Positions 9,071 through 18,699 are shown, numbered from the stretch's first letter. The stretch: DNA of 43,929 nucleotides from Micrococcaceae bacterium RIT 802 (GCA_016892645.1 JAFEMX010000022.1:1-43929), one strand, 5' to 3'. A program made the numbers and translations. The notes: generated from the letters alone by a model not told the origin.

Positions 9071-10540
9071 ATGACGCAGGCACGGCAGGCACACGGCTCC
9101 TCCCCGGACGCCGCAGCGCCCCGGGCCATCGTCATCGGCGGGGGCATCGCCGGGCTGGTGGCCGCCCGCGAGCTGTCGCTGACCGGCCACCGCGTCGACG
9201 TCTTCGAGGCCTCCCCGCGCTTCGGAGGCTGCGTGGGCTCCCATGAGGTCGCCGGCCTCGTCCTCGACGCCGGGGCCGAGTCGTTCGCCCTGCGCAATAC
9301 CGCGGTCGCGGACCTGGCCGCCGACCTCGGCCTCGCCGAGGCGATCACCAGGCCGCACGCCGCTGCCTCCTGGCTCTACCACGCACCGGCCGAGACGGGG
9401 AAACGTCCGGCCGCCCGCGCCCAGCCCCTGCCAGCCACCGCGATCCTCGGCATCCCCGCGGACCCGCGCGCCGACGACGTCAAGGCGGTGATCGGCACCG
9501 CCGGTTCCGTCCGGGCCGCCGCCGACCTGGCCATGCCGGTGACCCGACGCCAGGCCACCGAGCCGATCAGCCTGGGCGAACTCGTCCACGCACGCATGGG
9601 GCAGGCCGTCCTCGAACACCTGGTGACCCCGATCGTCGCCGGCGTCCACTCGGCCGACCCGTCCACCCTCGATGCCGACACCGTCGCCCCGGGGCTGCGG
9701 GCCGCCATGGCCAAGCACCATTCGCTGGCCCGGGCCGTCGCCTCGCTGAAGGCCTCCGCGCCGGCAGGAAGTGCCGTCGGGGGCCTGACCGGGGGCATGC
9801 ACCGGCTCGTCACCGCCCTGGTCGCCGAGCTGGCAGGAGACGGCGTCGGACTGCACCCCGGCTCCCGGGTCGCCAGCATCGCCGCGGAGGCCGGGGCCGA
9901 CGGCGGCTGGCGGGTCGTCGTCGACGGGCGCGCATCCAGCGAGCAGGCCGACAGGCTCATCATCGCCACCCCCGGCCCGGCCGCCGTGGACCTGCTCTCG
10001 GCGGTGTTGCCCGATGCCGCGGCGCTGCGCCCGGCCACCGGCCACGGGATCGCGCTGGCCACCCTCGTGGTGGACCAGCCCGAACTCGACGAGGCCCCCC
10101 GCGGCACCGGCCTGCTGGTCGCCCCCGGCACCGTCGGCGTCACCGCCAAGGCGCTCACCCACGGCACCGCCAAATGGGAGTGGCTCGCCGACGAGGCGGG
10201 CCCCGGAACCCACGTGCTGCGCCTGTCCTACGGCCGGCTCTCCGACGCCCCCGGGGCGGTCCCCGCCGACGACCAGGCCCTGCGGGACGTGGCGATCGCC
10301 GATGCCTCGGCCCTGTTGGGCACCGAGCTGACCGCGGCCGACGTCGTCGGATGGGACGTGGTGCGCTACGACGCGGCACTGCCGTTCGCCACCACCGGCC
10401 ACCGTGACCGGGTCGCCGCCTTCCGCACGGCCGTCGCCGCGCACCCCGGACTCGAAGTCGTCGGCGCCTGGCTGGCCGGAACCGGATTGGCCTCCGTCGT
10501 CGCCGACGCCCGCGCCCGCACCGCCATCACCGCCAGTTGA
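9071..10540 (+). CDS. hemY: Coproporphyrinogen III oxidase (HemY/CgoX, FAD-dependent)
   Basis: A 489-residue flavoprotein of the HemY/PPO family. The N-terminal FAD loop is VIGGGIAGLVAARELS, followed by VFEASPRFGGCVGS. GGLTGGMHRLVTAL and a C-terminal GAWLAGTGLASVVADARA complete the FAD fold. In organisms with hemQ, this enzyme oxidises coproporphyrinogen III to coproporphyrin III rather than protoporphyrinogen, so CgoX is the better functional name. The neighbouring hemQ and hemH support that. ATG 9071 follows GGAAAGGA at about 8 nt. It lies 83 nt after hemE, where a GATAAT-like hexamer (9022-9027) could give an internal promoter. Confidence 0.91.
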   Translation: MTQARQAHGSSPDAAAPRAIVIGGGIAGLVAARELSLTGHRVDVFEASPRFGGCVGSHEVAGLVLDAGAESFALRNTAVADLAADLGLAEAITRPHAAASWLYHAPAETGKRPAARAQPLPATAILGIPADPRADDVKAVIGTAGSVRAAADLAMPVTRRQATEPISLGELVHARMGQAVLEHLVTPIVAGVHSADPSTLDADTVAPGLRAAMAKHHSLARAVASLKASAPAGSAVGGLTGGMHRLVTALVAELAGDGVGLHPGSRVASIAAEAGADGGWRVVVDGRASSEQADRLIIATPGPAAVDLLSAVLPDAAALRPATGHGIALATLVVDQPELDEAPRGTGLLVAPGTVGVTAKALTHGTAKWEWLADEAGPGTHVLRLSYGRLSDAPGAVPADDQALRDVAIADASALLGTELTAADVVGWDVVRYDAALPFATTGHRDRVAAFRTAVAAHPGLEVVGAWLAGTGLASVVADARARTAITAS

Positions 10541-10594
10541 CGCGGTGCCCCAGACCCCACGAAATATCCAGCAGCAGAAAGTAGAGGCCACACC

Positions 10595-11299
10595 GTGAGC
10601 CAAGAACCTTCCACCCCCGAGACCAGCACGTCTGACGCCGCGGAGGAAGAGCTCTTCTATACCCTGTGGACGGTGTTCAAGCGCGACTCCGACCTGGACC
10701 GCAGCGAGGGCGTGCAGGCCTTCGACGCCCTCGTCGGGGAACTGGCCGCCGCCGGCGTCGTGCTGCGCGGCACCTACGACGTCTCGGCCATGCGCCACGA
10801 CGCCGACATCATGATCTGGCTGCACGGACCGAAGGCAGATGACCTGCAGGACGCGGTGCGCAAGATCCGCAGGACCTACCTCTTCGCCGAGACCTCCATC
10901 GTCTTCTCCGCCATGGGCGTGCACCGCGACGCCGAATTCACCAAGAACCACTCGCCGTCCTTCGCCCTGGGCAAGTCCCCGGAGCAGTGGCTGTGCGTCT
11001 ACCCGTTCGTGCGCTCCTACGAGTGGTACCTGCTCGATGGCGCCGAACGCGGCAAGATGCTGCGCGACCACGGGCTGCTGGGCCGGGACTTCCCGCAGGT
11101 CCAGGCCAACACGGTCGCCTCGTTCGCCCTGGGCGACTGGGAGTGGATCCTGGGCCTGGAGGCCCCCGAGCTGATCGACCTGGTCGACCTCATGCGCCAC
11201 CTGCGCTACACCGAGGCCCGCAACCACGTGCGCGAGGAGATCCCGTTCTACACCGGCAAGCGCATCGACTCCGCGCAGGTCGCCGAGGTGCTCCGATGA
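10595..11299 (+). CDS. hemQ: Coproheme decarboxylase HemQ (ChdC)
   Basis: A 234-residue chlorite-dismutase-like protein performing the last step of the coproporphyrin-dependent pathway, peroxide-driven decarboxylation of coproheme to heme b. SYEWYLLDGAERGKMLRDHG (about residues 141-160) carries Tyr145, at the place of the catalytic tyrosine of this family, and His159 at the proximal-ligand motif. Its presence decides that this organism uses the actinobacterial/firmicute route. GTG 10595 was chosen. The upstream AGAGG is about 7 nt away, and the acidic Ser/Thr-rich first 17 residues look disordered. The stop overlaps the hemH start (ATGA), so the two are coupled. Confidence 0.95.
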   Translation: MSQEPSTPETSTSDAAEEELFYTLWTVFKRDSDLDRSEGVQAFDALVGELAAAGVVLRGTYDVSAMRHDADIMIWLHGPKADDLQDAVRKIRRTYLFAETSIVFSAMGVHRDAEFTKNHSPSFALGKSPEQWLCVYPFVRSYEWYLLDGAERGKMLRDHGLLGRDFPQVQANTVASFALGDWEWILGLEAPELIDLVDLMRHLRYTEARNHVREEIPFYTGKRIDSAQVAEVLR

Positions 11300-12510
11300 G
11301 CGCCCGCAACCACGCCTTCGACCCGCGCGAGGGCTACGACGCCGCCGGGCGCATGGCCCCCAAGCCGTACGACGCGATCCTGCTGGCCTCCTTCGGCGGC
11401 CCCGAGGGCCAGGACGACGTGATCCCGTTCCTGCGCAACGTCACCCGCGGCCGCGGCATCCCGGACGAACGCCTCGAGGAGGTCGCCACCCACTACCGCG
11501 CCAACGGCGGCATCAGCCCCATCAACGCGCAGAACCGCGCGCTGAAGGCCTCCCTGGAGGCCGAGCTCGCCGACCGCGGCATCGACGTCCCCGTCTTCTG
11601 GGGCAACCGCAACTGGGACCCCTACATTCCGGCGACCCTGCAAGGGATGTACGACGCCGGACACCGCCGGGTGCTCATGTTCTCCACGAGCGCCTACTCC
11701 TCCTACTCCAGCTGCCGGCAGTACCGCGAGGACCTCGGCGTCGCCCTGCGCGAGACCGGCCTGGAGGGCAAGCTGGAGGTCGACAAGGTCCGCCAGTACT
11801 TCGACCACCCCGGCTTCGTGGACCCCTTCGCCGAGGGCGTCACCGCCGGCCTGGCCGACGTGCGCGCCCAGCTCGCCGCCGCCGGCACCCCCGACGCACC
11901 GGTGCGGATCGTCTTCGTCACGCACTCCATCCCCACCTCCGACGCCGAGGCCGCCGGCCCGCGCGACCTGGCCGCCGCCCTGGACACCGACGTGTACTCA
12001 GCCCAGCACCTGGCCGTCGGCCGGGCGATCCTGGCCCAGGTGCCCGAGGCCGCCGGGCTTGAGCACTCGCTGGTCTTCCAGTCCCGCTCCGGGGCGCCGC
12101 ACGTGCCGTGGCTGGAGCCGGACATCAACGACGCCCTCGCGGAGTACCACCAGGAGGGCACCGGGGGTGTCGTCGTCGTGCCCATCGGCTTCGTCTCCGA
12201 CCACATGGAGGTCCTCTGGGACCTGGACACCGAGGCCAAGGACACCTGCGCCGAGCTCGGCCTGGCCTTCAACCGGGTGCCCACGCCCGGCACGCACGCG
12301 AAGTTCGTGCGCGGCATCGTGGACCTGGTCTCCGAACGGCTCGCCGGACCCGACGGGGCCGCCCTGCTGGCCGGCCGCGCCTCCGAGGTGGAACTCGGCC
12401 CGTGGTTCGACGTCTGCCGGCCCAACTGCTGCGCCAAGGTGATGCGCGACGGCACCGTCAAGCCCACCATCGCCGCCGTCGACTCCGAGGTCGGGGTGCC
12501 CGCATCATGA
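11296..12510 (+). CDS. hemH: Coproporphyrin ferrochelatase HemH (CpfC)
   Basis: A 404-residue class II ferrochelatase inserting Fe(II) into coproporphyrin III. LLASFGGPEGQDDVIPFLRN near the start, FVTHSIPTSD with the metal-site His, and VVVPIGFVSDHMEVLWDLD with the conserved Glu are visible. The C-terminus has CRPNCC, the extra cysteines that, with an internal Cys (here probably SSCRQYR), hold a [2Fe-2S] cluster in actinobacterial enzymes. About 24 residues precede the core. It overlaps hemQ and hemC by 4 nt each (ATGA), which points to tightly coupled translation. Confidence 0.94.
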   Translation: MSARNHAFDPREGYDAAGRMAPKPYDAILLASFGGPEGQDDVIPFLRNVTRGRGIPDERLEEVATHYRANGGISPINAQNRALKASLEAELADRGIDVPVFWGNRNWDPYIPATLQGMYDAGHRRVLMFSTSAYSSYSSCRQYREDLGVALRETGLEGKLEVDKVRQYFDHPGFVDPFAEGVTAGLADVRAQLAAAGTPDAPVRIVFVTHSIPTSDAEAAGPRDLAAALDTDVYSAQHLAVGRAILAQVPEAAGLEHSLVFQSRSGAPHVPWLEPDINDALAEYHQEGTGGVVVVPIGFVSDHMEVLWDLDTEAKDTCAELGLAFNRVPTPGTHAKFVRGIVDLVSERLAGPDGAALLAGRASEVELGPWFDVCRPNCCAKVMRDGTVKPTIAAVDSEVGVPAS

Positions 12511-13505
12511 GCACCGCAGAGGCCGGCACGACGGCGGCACCCGGCTTCCGGGTGGGCACGCGCGGTTCCGCGCTGGCCATGACCCAGACGAGGACCGTCG
12601 CCGACGCGCTGGCCGGCACCAGCGGCGCCGGCTACGAACTGGTCCGGGTCAAGACCGAGGGCGACGTGACCAGCGGACCGCTGTCCCAGCTCGGCGGCAC
12701 CGGCGTGTTCGCCGCGGCACTGCGCCTGTCCCTGCTCGACGGCGGCTGCGACGTGGCCGTCCACTCGCTCAAGGACCTGCCCACGACCCAGCCGGACGGC
12801 CTGGTCATCGCCGCGACCCCGGTACGCGTCGACGTCCGCGATGCACTGTGCGCCCGAGACAGACTGCGCCTGGACCAGCTGCCGGACGGGGCGAAGGTCG
12901 GCACCGGGTCCCCGCGTCGCGGCGCCCAGCTGAAGGCGGCCCGGCCCGACCTGCAGATCGTGGACATCCGCGGCAACGTCGGCACCCGGCTGGGCCGGGT
13001 CGCCGGCTCGGTACGCCCGGAGGACGACGGCGGCGTGGGCCGCGGCGTCCACGGGGACCTGGACGCCGTCGTCCTGGCAGCCGCGGGCCTTCAACGCCTC
13101 GGCCTGGCCGGACACATCACCGAATACCTCGACCCGGAGATCATGCTGCCCGCCCCCGGGCAGGGGTCCCTGGCCGTGGAGGTACGTTCCGGGGGAACCG
13201 GCAACGCCGCGGTGGACGCCGCCCTGCGTGAGCTGGACGACGAACCCACGCGGCTGGCCGTCACCGCCGAACGCGCGCTGCTCGGCCGCCTCGAGGCCGG
13301 CTGCGCGGCACCCATCGGGGCCCTGGCCCGCCAGGTCGACGGCTCGCTGGTGCTGACCACCGTCGTCTGCGCCCCGGACGGCAGCAGCACCCTGCGCCGC
13401 AGTGCCACCGCACGCACCGCCGGTACCGAGGGCGCGCGCGACCTGGGGATCCGGCTGGCCGAGGAACTGCTCGACGCCGGGGCCGCGGAGCTGGCGGGAC
13501 TCTAG
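12507..13505 (+). CDS. hemC: Hydroxymethylbilane synthase (porphobilinogen deaminase) HemC
   Basis: A 332-residue enzyme that polymerises four porphobilinogens. It shows VGTRGSALAMTQT at the N-terminus, VHSLKDLPT with the substrate-binding residues, and VGTGSPRRGAQLKAARPDL with paired arginines. The dipyrromethane cofactor cysteine is in LEAGCAAPIGAL. There is a short acidic insertion around residues 170-185 (RPEDDGGVGRG). Its ATG overlaps the hemH stop, and its TAG overlaps the hemD GTG by one base. Confidence 0.94.
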   Translation: MSTAEAGTTAAPGFRVGTRGSALAMTQTRTVADALAGTSGAGYELVRVKTEGDVTSGPLSQLGGTGVFAAALRLSLLDGGCDVAVHSLKDLPTTQPDGLVIAATPVRVDVRDALCARDRLRLDQLPDGAKVGTGSPRRGAQLKAARPDLQIVDIRGNVGTRLGRVAGSVRPEDDGGVGRGVHGDLDAVVLAAAGLQRLGLAGHITEYLDPEIMLPAPGQGSLAVEVRSGGTGNAAVDAALRELDDEPTRLAVTAERALLGRLEAGCAAPIGALARQVDGSLVLTTVVCAPDGSSTLRRSATARTAGTEGARDLGIRLAEELLDAGAAELAGL

Positions 13506-14383
13506 TGCCCGAACGCCCACCCCTGGCCGGCCGGACCGCGCTGCTGTTGCGCAGCGCGGACCGGGCCGCGCCCACCATCGCCGAGCTGGCCGCCCGCGGC
13601 GCGGCAACGCTGCTGTGCCCGGTGATCGACTTCGAACTCCCCGAGGACACCGGCGCGCTCGACGACGGCATCCGCCGCCTGGCCGACGGCGGCTTCGACT
13701 GGCTCGTGGTCACCTCGCGCACCACCCTCCTGGCCCTGTCGCATCGGGCCGTGGCACTGGGACTGATGACCGATGGCCAGGCGCCCCTGCCGGTGGCCAC
13801 CGACACCCGGGTCGCCGTCGTGGGGGAGGCAACCGCCGCGGCATCGGCGGCGGCAGGACTGCGGGTCGACGTCGTCCCGGCCCACGACCACTCGGCCCGC
13901 GGCATGCTGGCCGAGTGGCCGCACGAACTCCGCCCCGCCGGGGGCACCACGGCCTTCATGCCCCAGGCGGACATCGCCTCGCCGACACTGGCCCGCGGCC
14001 TGCGGGCCTGGGGAGCCGACCCCGTGGTGGCCACCGCCTACCGCACCGTGGACGCCCCCGCCCGACCGGACCGCGTGCTGCGCGCCCCGCACGGCGGAAC
14101 CCCGGAACCCGATCTGGTTCCCGCGGACCTGGCCGCGGCCCACGGCGCACCGCAGGGGATCGACGTCGTGCTGTTCACCTCGCCGAGCATCGTGCGCCGC
14201 TACCTCGCCCTGGCCGGTCCACCGCCACCGGGTCTGATGGCGATCGCCATCGGGGACCCGACCGCCACCGAGCTGCACGACCACGGCTGGGAACCGGCGG
14301 CCACCGCCACCATGCCCACCCCGGCGGGCCTCGCCGACGCCTGGGAACGGGCCCTGCACGGGGCCGGACCAGCCGGCGGCTGA
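13505..14383 (+). CDS. hemD: Uroporphyrinogen-III synthase HemD
   Basis: A 292-residue protein of the poorly conserved HemD family, which closes and inverts ring D of hydroxymethylbilane. TALLLRSADRAAPTIAEL starts the first lobe. FDWLVVTSRTTLLAL and VVLFTSPSIVRRYLAL are the two paired strands that bind substrate, and MAIAIGDPTATELHDHGW is the typical C-terminal motif. The start is GTG 13505, inside TAGTG with hemC, so there is no room for an independent ribosome-binding site. Position between hemC and hemB supports the call more than sequence alone. Confidence 0.9.
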   Translation: MPERPPLAGRTALLLRSADRAAPTIAELAARGAATLLCPVIDFELPEDTGALDDGIRRLADGGFDWLVVTSRTTLLALSHRAVALGLMTDGQAPLPVATDTRVAVVGEATAAASAAAGLRVDVVPAHDHSARGMLAEWPHELRPAGGTTAFMPQADIASPTLARGLRAWGADPVVATAYRTVDAPARPDRVLRAPHGGTPEPDLVPADLAAAHGAPQGIDVVLFTSPSIVRRYLALAGPPPPGLMAIAIGDPTATELHDHGWEPAATATMPTPAGLADAWERALHGAGPAGG

Positions 14384-14446
14384 CCGCCCCACCCACCACC
14401 GAACCACATCCCGATTGCCCCTTGCGGCAGAAAGTCGAAGGCCACG

Positions 14447-15430
14447 ATGTCTTTCCCCACCCACCGGCCCCGCCGCTTGCGCACCACCGCCGCGATGCGG
14501 CGCCTCGTCGCCGAAGTCGACCTGGCCCCCCGCCACTTGATCCTGCCCGCGTTCATCCGCGAGGGCCTCGCCGAGCCCCGGCCGATCGATTCCATGCCCG
14601 GCGTCGTCCAGCACACCGCCGACTCCCTCAAGCGGGCCGCCGTCGAGGCCGTCGAGCTCGGCCTCGGCGGCCTGATGCTCTTCGGCGTCCCGGCAACGCG
14701 CGACGCCACCGGCAGCGCGGGCCTGGACCCGGAGGGCGTGCTCAACCAGGCCATCGCCGACGTGCGGGCCGAGGTGGGGGACGAGATCGTCATCATGTCG
14801 GACCTCTGCCTCGACGAGTTCACCGACCACGGCCACTGCGGCGTCCTGGACGCCGACGGCCGCGTGGACAACGACGCGACCCTGGAGATCTACGGGAAGA
14901 TGGGCGTCGCGCAGGCCCGCGCCGGGGCCCACATGGTCGCCCCCTCGGGGATGATGGACGGCCAGGTCGCCGTCATCCGCCAGGCCCTGGACGCCGCCGG
15001 ATTCGAGGACACCCCCGTGCTGGCCTACGCCGCCAAGTACGCCTCGGCGTTCTACGGCCCCTTCCGCGAAGCCGTGGACTCGCAGCTCTCCGGAGACCGC
15101 CGCACCTACCAGATGGACGCCTCCAACCGCCGTGAGGCGATCCACGAGGTCGAACTCGACCTGGAGGAAGGCGCTGACCTCATCATGGTCAAACCGGCCA
15201 TGAGCTACCTGGACATCCTGGCCGACGTCGCCGCCATGTCCCCGGTGCCCGTCTCCGCCTACCAGATCTCCGGCGAATACGCGATGATCGAGGCCGCGGC
15301 AGGCAACGGGTGGATCGACCGCCGCTCCGCCATCACCGAATCGGTGCTCTCCATCCGCCGCGCCGGCGCCGACACCGTCTTGACCTACTGGGCCGCCGAA
15401 CTCGCCGGCTGGCTGAAGGAAGGAAAGTAA
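14447..15430 (+). CDS. hemB: Porphobilinogen synthase HemB
   Basis: A 327-residue delta-aminolevulinate dehydratase. The Schiff-base lysines are Lys197 ([13 protein letters not shown]) and Lys249 ([11 protein letters not shown]). The metal site [14 protein letters not shown] (residues 119-132) is mixed: Cys121 and Cys131 are kept, while the middle cysteine of the zinc type is Asp123. Metal preference therefore cannot be read off simply. ATG 14447 is preceded by GAAGG at about 6 nt. The 63-nt gap after hemD is the longest within the latter half of the heme run, but no promoter or terminator is obvious in it. Confidence 0.95.
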   Translation: MSFPTHRPRRLRTTAAMRRLVAEVDLAPRHLILPAFIREGLAEPRPIDSMPGVVQHTADSLKRAAVEAVELGLGGLMLFGVPATRDATGSAGLDPEGVLNQAIADVRAEVGDEIVIMSDLCLDEFTDHGHCGVLDADGRVDNDATLEIYGKMGVAQARAGAHMVAPSGMMDGQVAVIRQALDAAGFEDTPVLAYAAKYASAFYGPFREAVDSQLSGDRRTYQMDASNRREAIHEVELDLEEGADLIMVKPAMSYLDILADVAAMSPVPVSAYQISGEYAMIEAAAGNGWIDRRSAITESVLSIRRAGADTVLTYWAAELAGWLKEGK

Positions 15431-15432
15431 CC

Positions 15433-16746
15433 ATGCCCACCTCGCAGGAACTCTTCGAGACCGCACGAACCCTGATGCCCGGGGGAGTGAACTCGCCCGT
15501 GCGCGCCTTCGGCTCCGTCGGCGGCGTCCCCCCGTTCATCGTCGGCGCCGACGGCGCCCACCTCACCGACGCCGACGGCAACGACTACGTCGACCTCGTC
15601 TGCTCCTGGGGCCCGGCACTGCTCGGCCACAAGCACCCCGCCGTCCAGGAGGCCGTGCACGCCGCCGTGGACCGCGGCCTCTCCTTCGGCGCGTCCACGC
15701 CCGACGAAGCGGGCCTGGCCCAGCTCGTGACGGGCCGGGTCCCCGCCGTCGAACGGATGCGCATGGTCTCCACCGGCACCGAGGCCACCATGACCGCCAT
15801 CCGCCTGGCCCGCGGCTATACCGGCCGCGACCTGGTCGTGAAGTTCGCCGGCTGCTACCACGGCCACCTCGACGGGCTCCTCGCCGCCGCCGGGTCCGGA
15901 CTGGCCACCCTGGCATTGCCCGGGTCCGCGGGGGTCACCGCGGCCACCGCCGCCGAGACCCTCGTGCTGCCCTACAACGACGTCGCCGCCGTCGAGGCGG
16001 CCTTTGCCGAACACGGGCCCCGCATCGCAGCGGTCATCACCGAAGCGGCCCCGGCGAACATGGGGGTCGTCACGCCCGCGGACGGCTTCAATGCCTCCCT
16101 GGCGCGCATCACCTCCGCGCACGGGTCGTTGCTGATCCTCGACGAGGTCCTCACCGGCTTCCGCACCGGCCCCGCCGGGTACTGGGGCCTGACCGGTGCC
16201 CAGGAGGGCTGGACTCCCGACCTGTTCACCTTCGGCAAGGTCATCGGCGGAGGGCTGCCCACCGCAGCCTTGGGCGGACGCGCCGACGTGATGGACCACC
16301 TGGCCCCGCTGGGCCCGGTGTACCAGGCCGGGACCCTGTCCGGAAACCCCGTCGCGATGGCGGCGGGCATCGCCACGCTGACGCACGCCACGGCCGAGGT
16401 CTACGCCCACATCGACGCGCGCAGCACCGAGCTGCAGGCCGCTGTGCACCGGGCCTTCGACGAGGCCGGGGTGGACCACTCCATCCAGACCGCCGGGAAC
16501 CTCTTCTCCGTGGCCTTCGGCACGGCGGCGAACGGTGTCCACGACTACGAACAGGCCCAGGGACAGGAGGCCTTCCGCTACGCGCCGTTCTTCCACTCCA
16601 TGCTCGAATCCGGCGTCTACCTCCCGCCGAGCGTGTTCGAGGCCTGGTTCCTCTCGGCGGCACACGACGATGCCGCCATGGAGCGCATCATCGGGGCTCT
16701 GCCGGCCGCCGCCCGGGCCGCGGCCGCCGCGGTGCCCCAAGGCTAG
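15433..16746 (+). CDS. hemL: Glutamate-1-semialdehyde 2,1-aminomutase HemL
   Basis: A 437-residue class III PLP aminotransferase making 5-aminolevulinate. The PLP lysine is Lys269 in [11 protein letters not shown]. Other markers are [13 protein letters not shown] at the N-terminus, [28 protein letters not shown] and [10 protein letters not shown]. The ATG has AGGAAAG about 6 nt upstream, only 2 nt after the hemB stop. HemL acts right after HemA, yet the genes lie at opposite ends of the block. A long hairpin follows the stop and ends the operon. Confidence 0.95.
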   Translation: MPTSQELFETARTLMPGGVNSPVRAFGSVGGVPPFIVGADGAHLTDADGNDYVDLVCSWGPALLGHKHPAVQEAVHAAVDRGLSFGASTPDEAGLAQLVTGRVPAVERMRMVSTGTEATMTAIRLARGYTGRDLVVKFAGCYHGHLDGLLAAAGSGLATLALPGSAGVTAATAAETLVLPYNDVAAVEAAFAEHGPRIAAVITEAAPANMGVVTPADGFNASLARITSAHGSLLILDEVLTGFRTGPAGYWGLTGAQEGWTPDLFTFGKVIGGGLPTAALGGRADVMDHLAPLGPVYQAGTLSGNPVAMAAGIATLTHATAEVYAHIDARSTELQAAVHRAFDEAGVDHSIQTAGNLFSVAFGTAANGVHDYEQAQGQEAFRYAPFFHSMLESGVYLPPSVFEAWFLSAAHDDAAMERIIGALPAAARAAAAAVPQG

Positions 16747-16777
16747 GGGACACCCCTCCCGGCTGGCCCGGGCAGCG

Positions 16778-16820
16778 AGAAGGCGGTGTCTCCCGGTCCC
16801 ACCGGGAAACACCGCCTTCT
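16778..16820. terminator. Strong bidirectional terminator between hemL and metI
   Basis: AGAAGGCGGTGT (16778-16789) pairs perfectly with ACACCGCCTTCT (16809-16820). An inner CCCGGT/ACCGGG stem with a CCC loop extends it to nearly 20 bp. The plus strand continues CTTCTTCC. It lies between convergent genes. Confidence 0.8.
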
Positions 16821-16833
16821 TCCGTGCCGGGGG

Positions 16834-17493
16834 TTACCGGTGCAGCATGCGCTTGGCCAGGAAGTTGCCCAACAGCTGGGCCAACTGCACGATCACCACG
16901 ATGACGGCGACCGCGAGCAGGGTGACCGCGTAGTTGAACTGCTGGTAGCCATAGGTGATGGCCAGGTCGCCCAGGCCGCCGCCGCCGATGTAGCCCGCCA
17001 CCGCCGACATGTCCACGACGCCGATGAAGATGAACGTGTAGCCCAGGATGAGCGGGGCGATGGATTCGCGCAGCACGACGTCGAAGAGCACCCGGGTGCG
17101 GCTCGAGCCCATGGCCCGGGCTGCCTCGACCACGCCGGGGTCAACGCCCACGAGGTTCTGCTCGACGATGCGCCCGAGCACGACGGCGGTCATCAGGGTC
17201 ATCGGGAAGATCGCCGCATTGGTGCCGATGGAGGTGCCGATGACCTCCAACGTCCAGGGACCGACGAGCGAGATGAAGATGATGAACGGGATCGGCCGGA
17301 CCAGGTTGATCACGAAGTTCAGCACGTTGAACAGCACCGTGTTCTGCAGGATGTTGCCCGGCCGGGTGGCGTAGAGCAGGATGCCGATGAGTAGGCCGAG
17401 GATCCCGCCGATGATCATCGTGATGATGACCATGTAGAGGGTCTGCTGGATGGACGTCGCCAGCTGGGGACCCATGGTTGCCCAGTCGATCAT
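16834..17493 (-). CDS. metI: Methionine ABC transporter permease MetI
   Basis: A 219-residue membrane protein with about five hydrophobic helices. The first is YMVIITMIIGGILGLLIGIL. The EAA loop that contacts MetN is VVEAARAMGSSRTRVLF (about residues 127-143). Length and layout match MetI, the permease of the D/L-methionine importer. ATG 17493 has AAGGAG upstream and overlaps the metN stop (ATGA), so metI translation depends on metN. It is the last gene of the metQ-metN-metI unit. Confidence 0.93.
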   Translation of the reverse strand: MIDWATMGPQLATSIQQTLYMVIITMIIGGILGLLIGILLYATRPGNILQNTVLFNVLNFVINLVRPIPFIIFISLVGPWTLEVIGTSIGTNAAIFPMTLMTAVVLGRIVEQNLVGVDPGVVEAARAMGSSRTRVLFDVVLRESIAPLILGYTFIFIGVVDMSAVAGYIGGGGLGDLAITYGYQQFNYAVTLLAVAVIVVIVQLAQLLGNFLAKRMLHR

Positions 17494-18584
17494 CGCTGCG
17501 CTCCTTCGTCGTCGGTGCCGGCAACGGCCGCGGCGGGCCATTGCTGCACGGTGGTGAGCTGGGAGAGGCCCTTGATGACGGCATCGACGTCATGGTCCGG
17601 GCCCTCGAGGACATAGGTCAGCGAGCCGAAGGGGCGTTGGGCGATCTCGGTCACCGAGCCGTAGACCACCGAGTCGTGCACCGCCGGGTAGGAGGCCAAC
17701 AGCGAGGAGATGTCCCGCTGGTTCGACCCGGCACCGGATCCGGGTGCCTCGGAGATGGTGATGCTCACCAGCCGGCCGGGGTGCAGCTGCTGCAGCCGGG
17801 CCACGGTGTCCGGGCTCGGCTTGTCCGCGATGGTGCTGCTGATGAACTTCTGCGTGGCGGGGTTCTTGGGGAACGCGAACACGTCGTAGACGTGCCCGTG
17901 CTCGAGCAACGAACCCAGCTCCATGACCGCGACGTGGTCGCAGATTGAACGCACGACGTGCATCTCGTGCGTGATGACCACGATGGTGGTCCCGAATTCC
18001 TCGTTGACGCGTTTGAGCAGTGCCAGGACCTCGGTGGTCGTCTCGGGGTCCAGGGCGCTGGTGGCCTCGTCGGCGAGCAGGATCTCCGGGTTGGTGGCCA
18101 GGGCACGGGCGATGCCCACGCGCTGCTTCTGTCCGCCGGAGAGCTGGCTGGGGAACTGGCGCGCCTTGTCGGAGATCCCGACGAACTGGAGCAACTCGGC
18201 CACCCGGGCGGCACGTTTTTCCTTCGGCCAGCCGGCGACGATCAGCGGGTATTCGACGTTCTTGGCCACGGAGCGGGAATTGAACAGGTTGAACTGCTGG
18301 AAGATCATCCCGATGCCACCGCGCAGGCCGCGCAGTTGCTTCTCGCCCATGCCCGTTAGTTCGCGCCCATTGACGGTCAGGGTTCCGCCGGTGGGCAGTT
18401 CGAGGGCATTGATCAGCCGGACGAGCGTGGATTTCCCGGCTCCGGAGTAGCCGATGACACCGGTGATGGAGCCCTTCTGGACGTCGAAGGTGACGTCCCG
18501 GAGCGCGTGGACGGGTTTGCCCTTGGCAGCGCCGCGGCCGGGGTAGGCCTTGGAGACGTCGCGGAAGCTGACGATGGAAGTCAC
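17490..18584 (-). CDS. metN: Methionine ABC transporter ATPase MetN
   Basis: A 364-residue ATPase. The Walker A is GYSGAGKST, the signature is LSGGQKQRVGIARAL and the Walker B is ILLADEATSALD, with the switch histidine in VVITHEMHVV. The C-terminal part (from about residue 265) is the ACT-like NIL domain, in which methionine binding inhibits transport in characterised members (trans-inhibition). GTG 18584 has AAAGGA about 7 nt upstream; the upstream in-frame ATG lies before that site and is not used. The product would pair with MetI and MetQ. Confidence 0.93.
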   Translation of the reverse strand: MTSIVSFRDVSKAYPGRGAAKGKPVHALRDVTFDVQKGSITGVIGYSGAGKSTLVRLINALELPTGGTLTVNGRELTGMGEKQLRGLRGGIGMIFQQFNLFNSRSVAKNVEYPLIVAGWPKEKRAARVAELLQFVGISDKARQFPSQLSGGQKQRVGIARALATNPEILLADEATSALDPETTTEVLALLKRVNEEFGTTIVVITHEMHVVRSICDHVAVMELGSLLEHGHVYDVFAFPKNPATQKFISSTIADKPSPDTVARLQQLHPGRLVSITISEAPGSGAGSNQRDISSLLASYPAVHDSVVYGSVTEIAQRPFGSLTYVLEGPDHDVDAVIKGLSQLTTVQQWPAAAVAGTDDEGAQR

Positions 18585-18625
18585 CGCAGGTCCTTTCTCG
18601 CAGTTGATGGTTGAGGGCCCGCACA

Positions 18626-18676
18626 ACCCGCTGCGGCTCCTGCACCGGGGTATCCGGCACGGGAGCCGCAGCGGGT
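18626..18676 (-). terminator. 15-bp perfect hairpin between metQ and metN
   Basis: ACCCGCTGCGGCTCC (18626-18640) pairs with GGAGCCGCAGCGGGT (18662-18676) around a 21-nt loop. It lies after the metQ stop and before metN on the same transcript, with no T-tract. It may act as a partial terminator or as a 3'-end stabiliser that keeps the binding-protein mRNA more abundant than metNI. Confidence 0.6.
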
Positions 18677-18699
18677 CTGGCTGGCGGGATTGCGGAAGG

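Noticed and set aside
8735-11227. An 830-codon minus-strand frame opposite hemE, hemY and hemQ
   Set aside because: It is a mirror of three real heme genes, rich in Gly, Asp, Val and Gln, without a recognisable domain or start context.
11703-13607. A 634-codon minus-strand frame opposite hemH and hemC
   Set aside because: It is antisense to conserved enzymes, with Ser/Arg-biased composition and no motif.
13502-15466. A 654-codon minus-strand frame opposite hemD and hemB
   Set aside because: It covers two real genes on the other strand and shows only Gly/Val/Asp-biased sequence.
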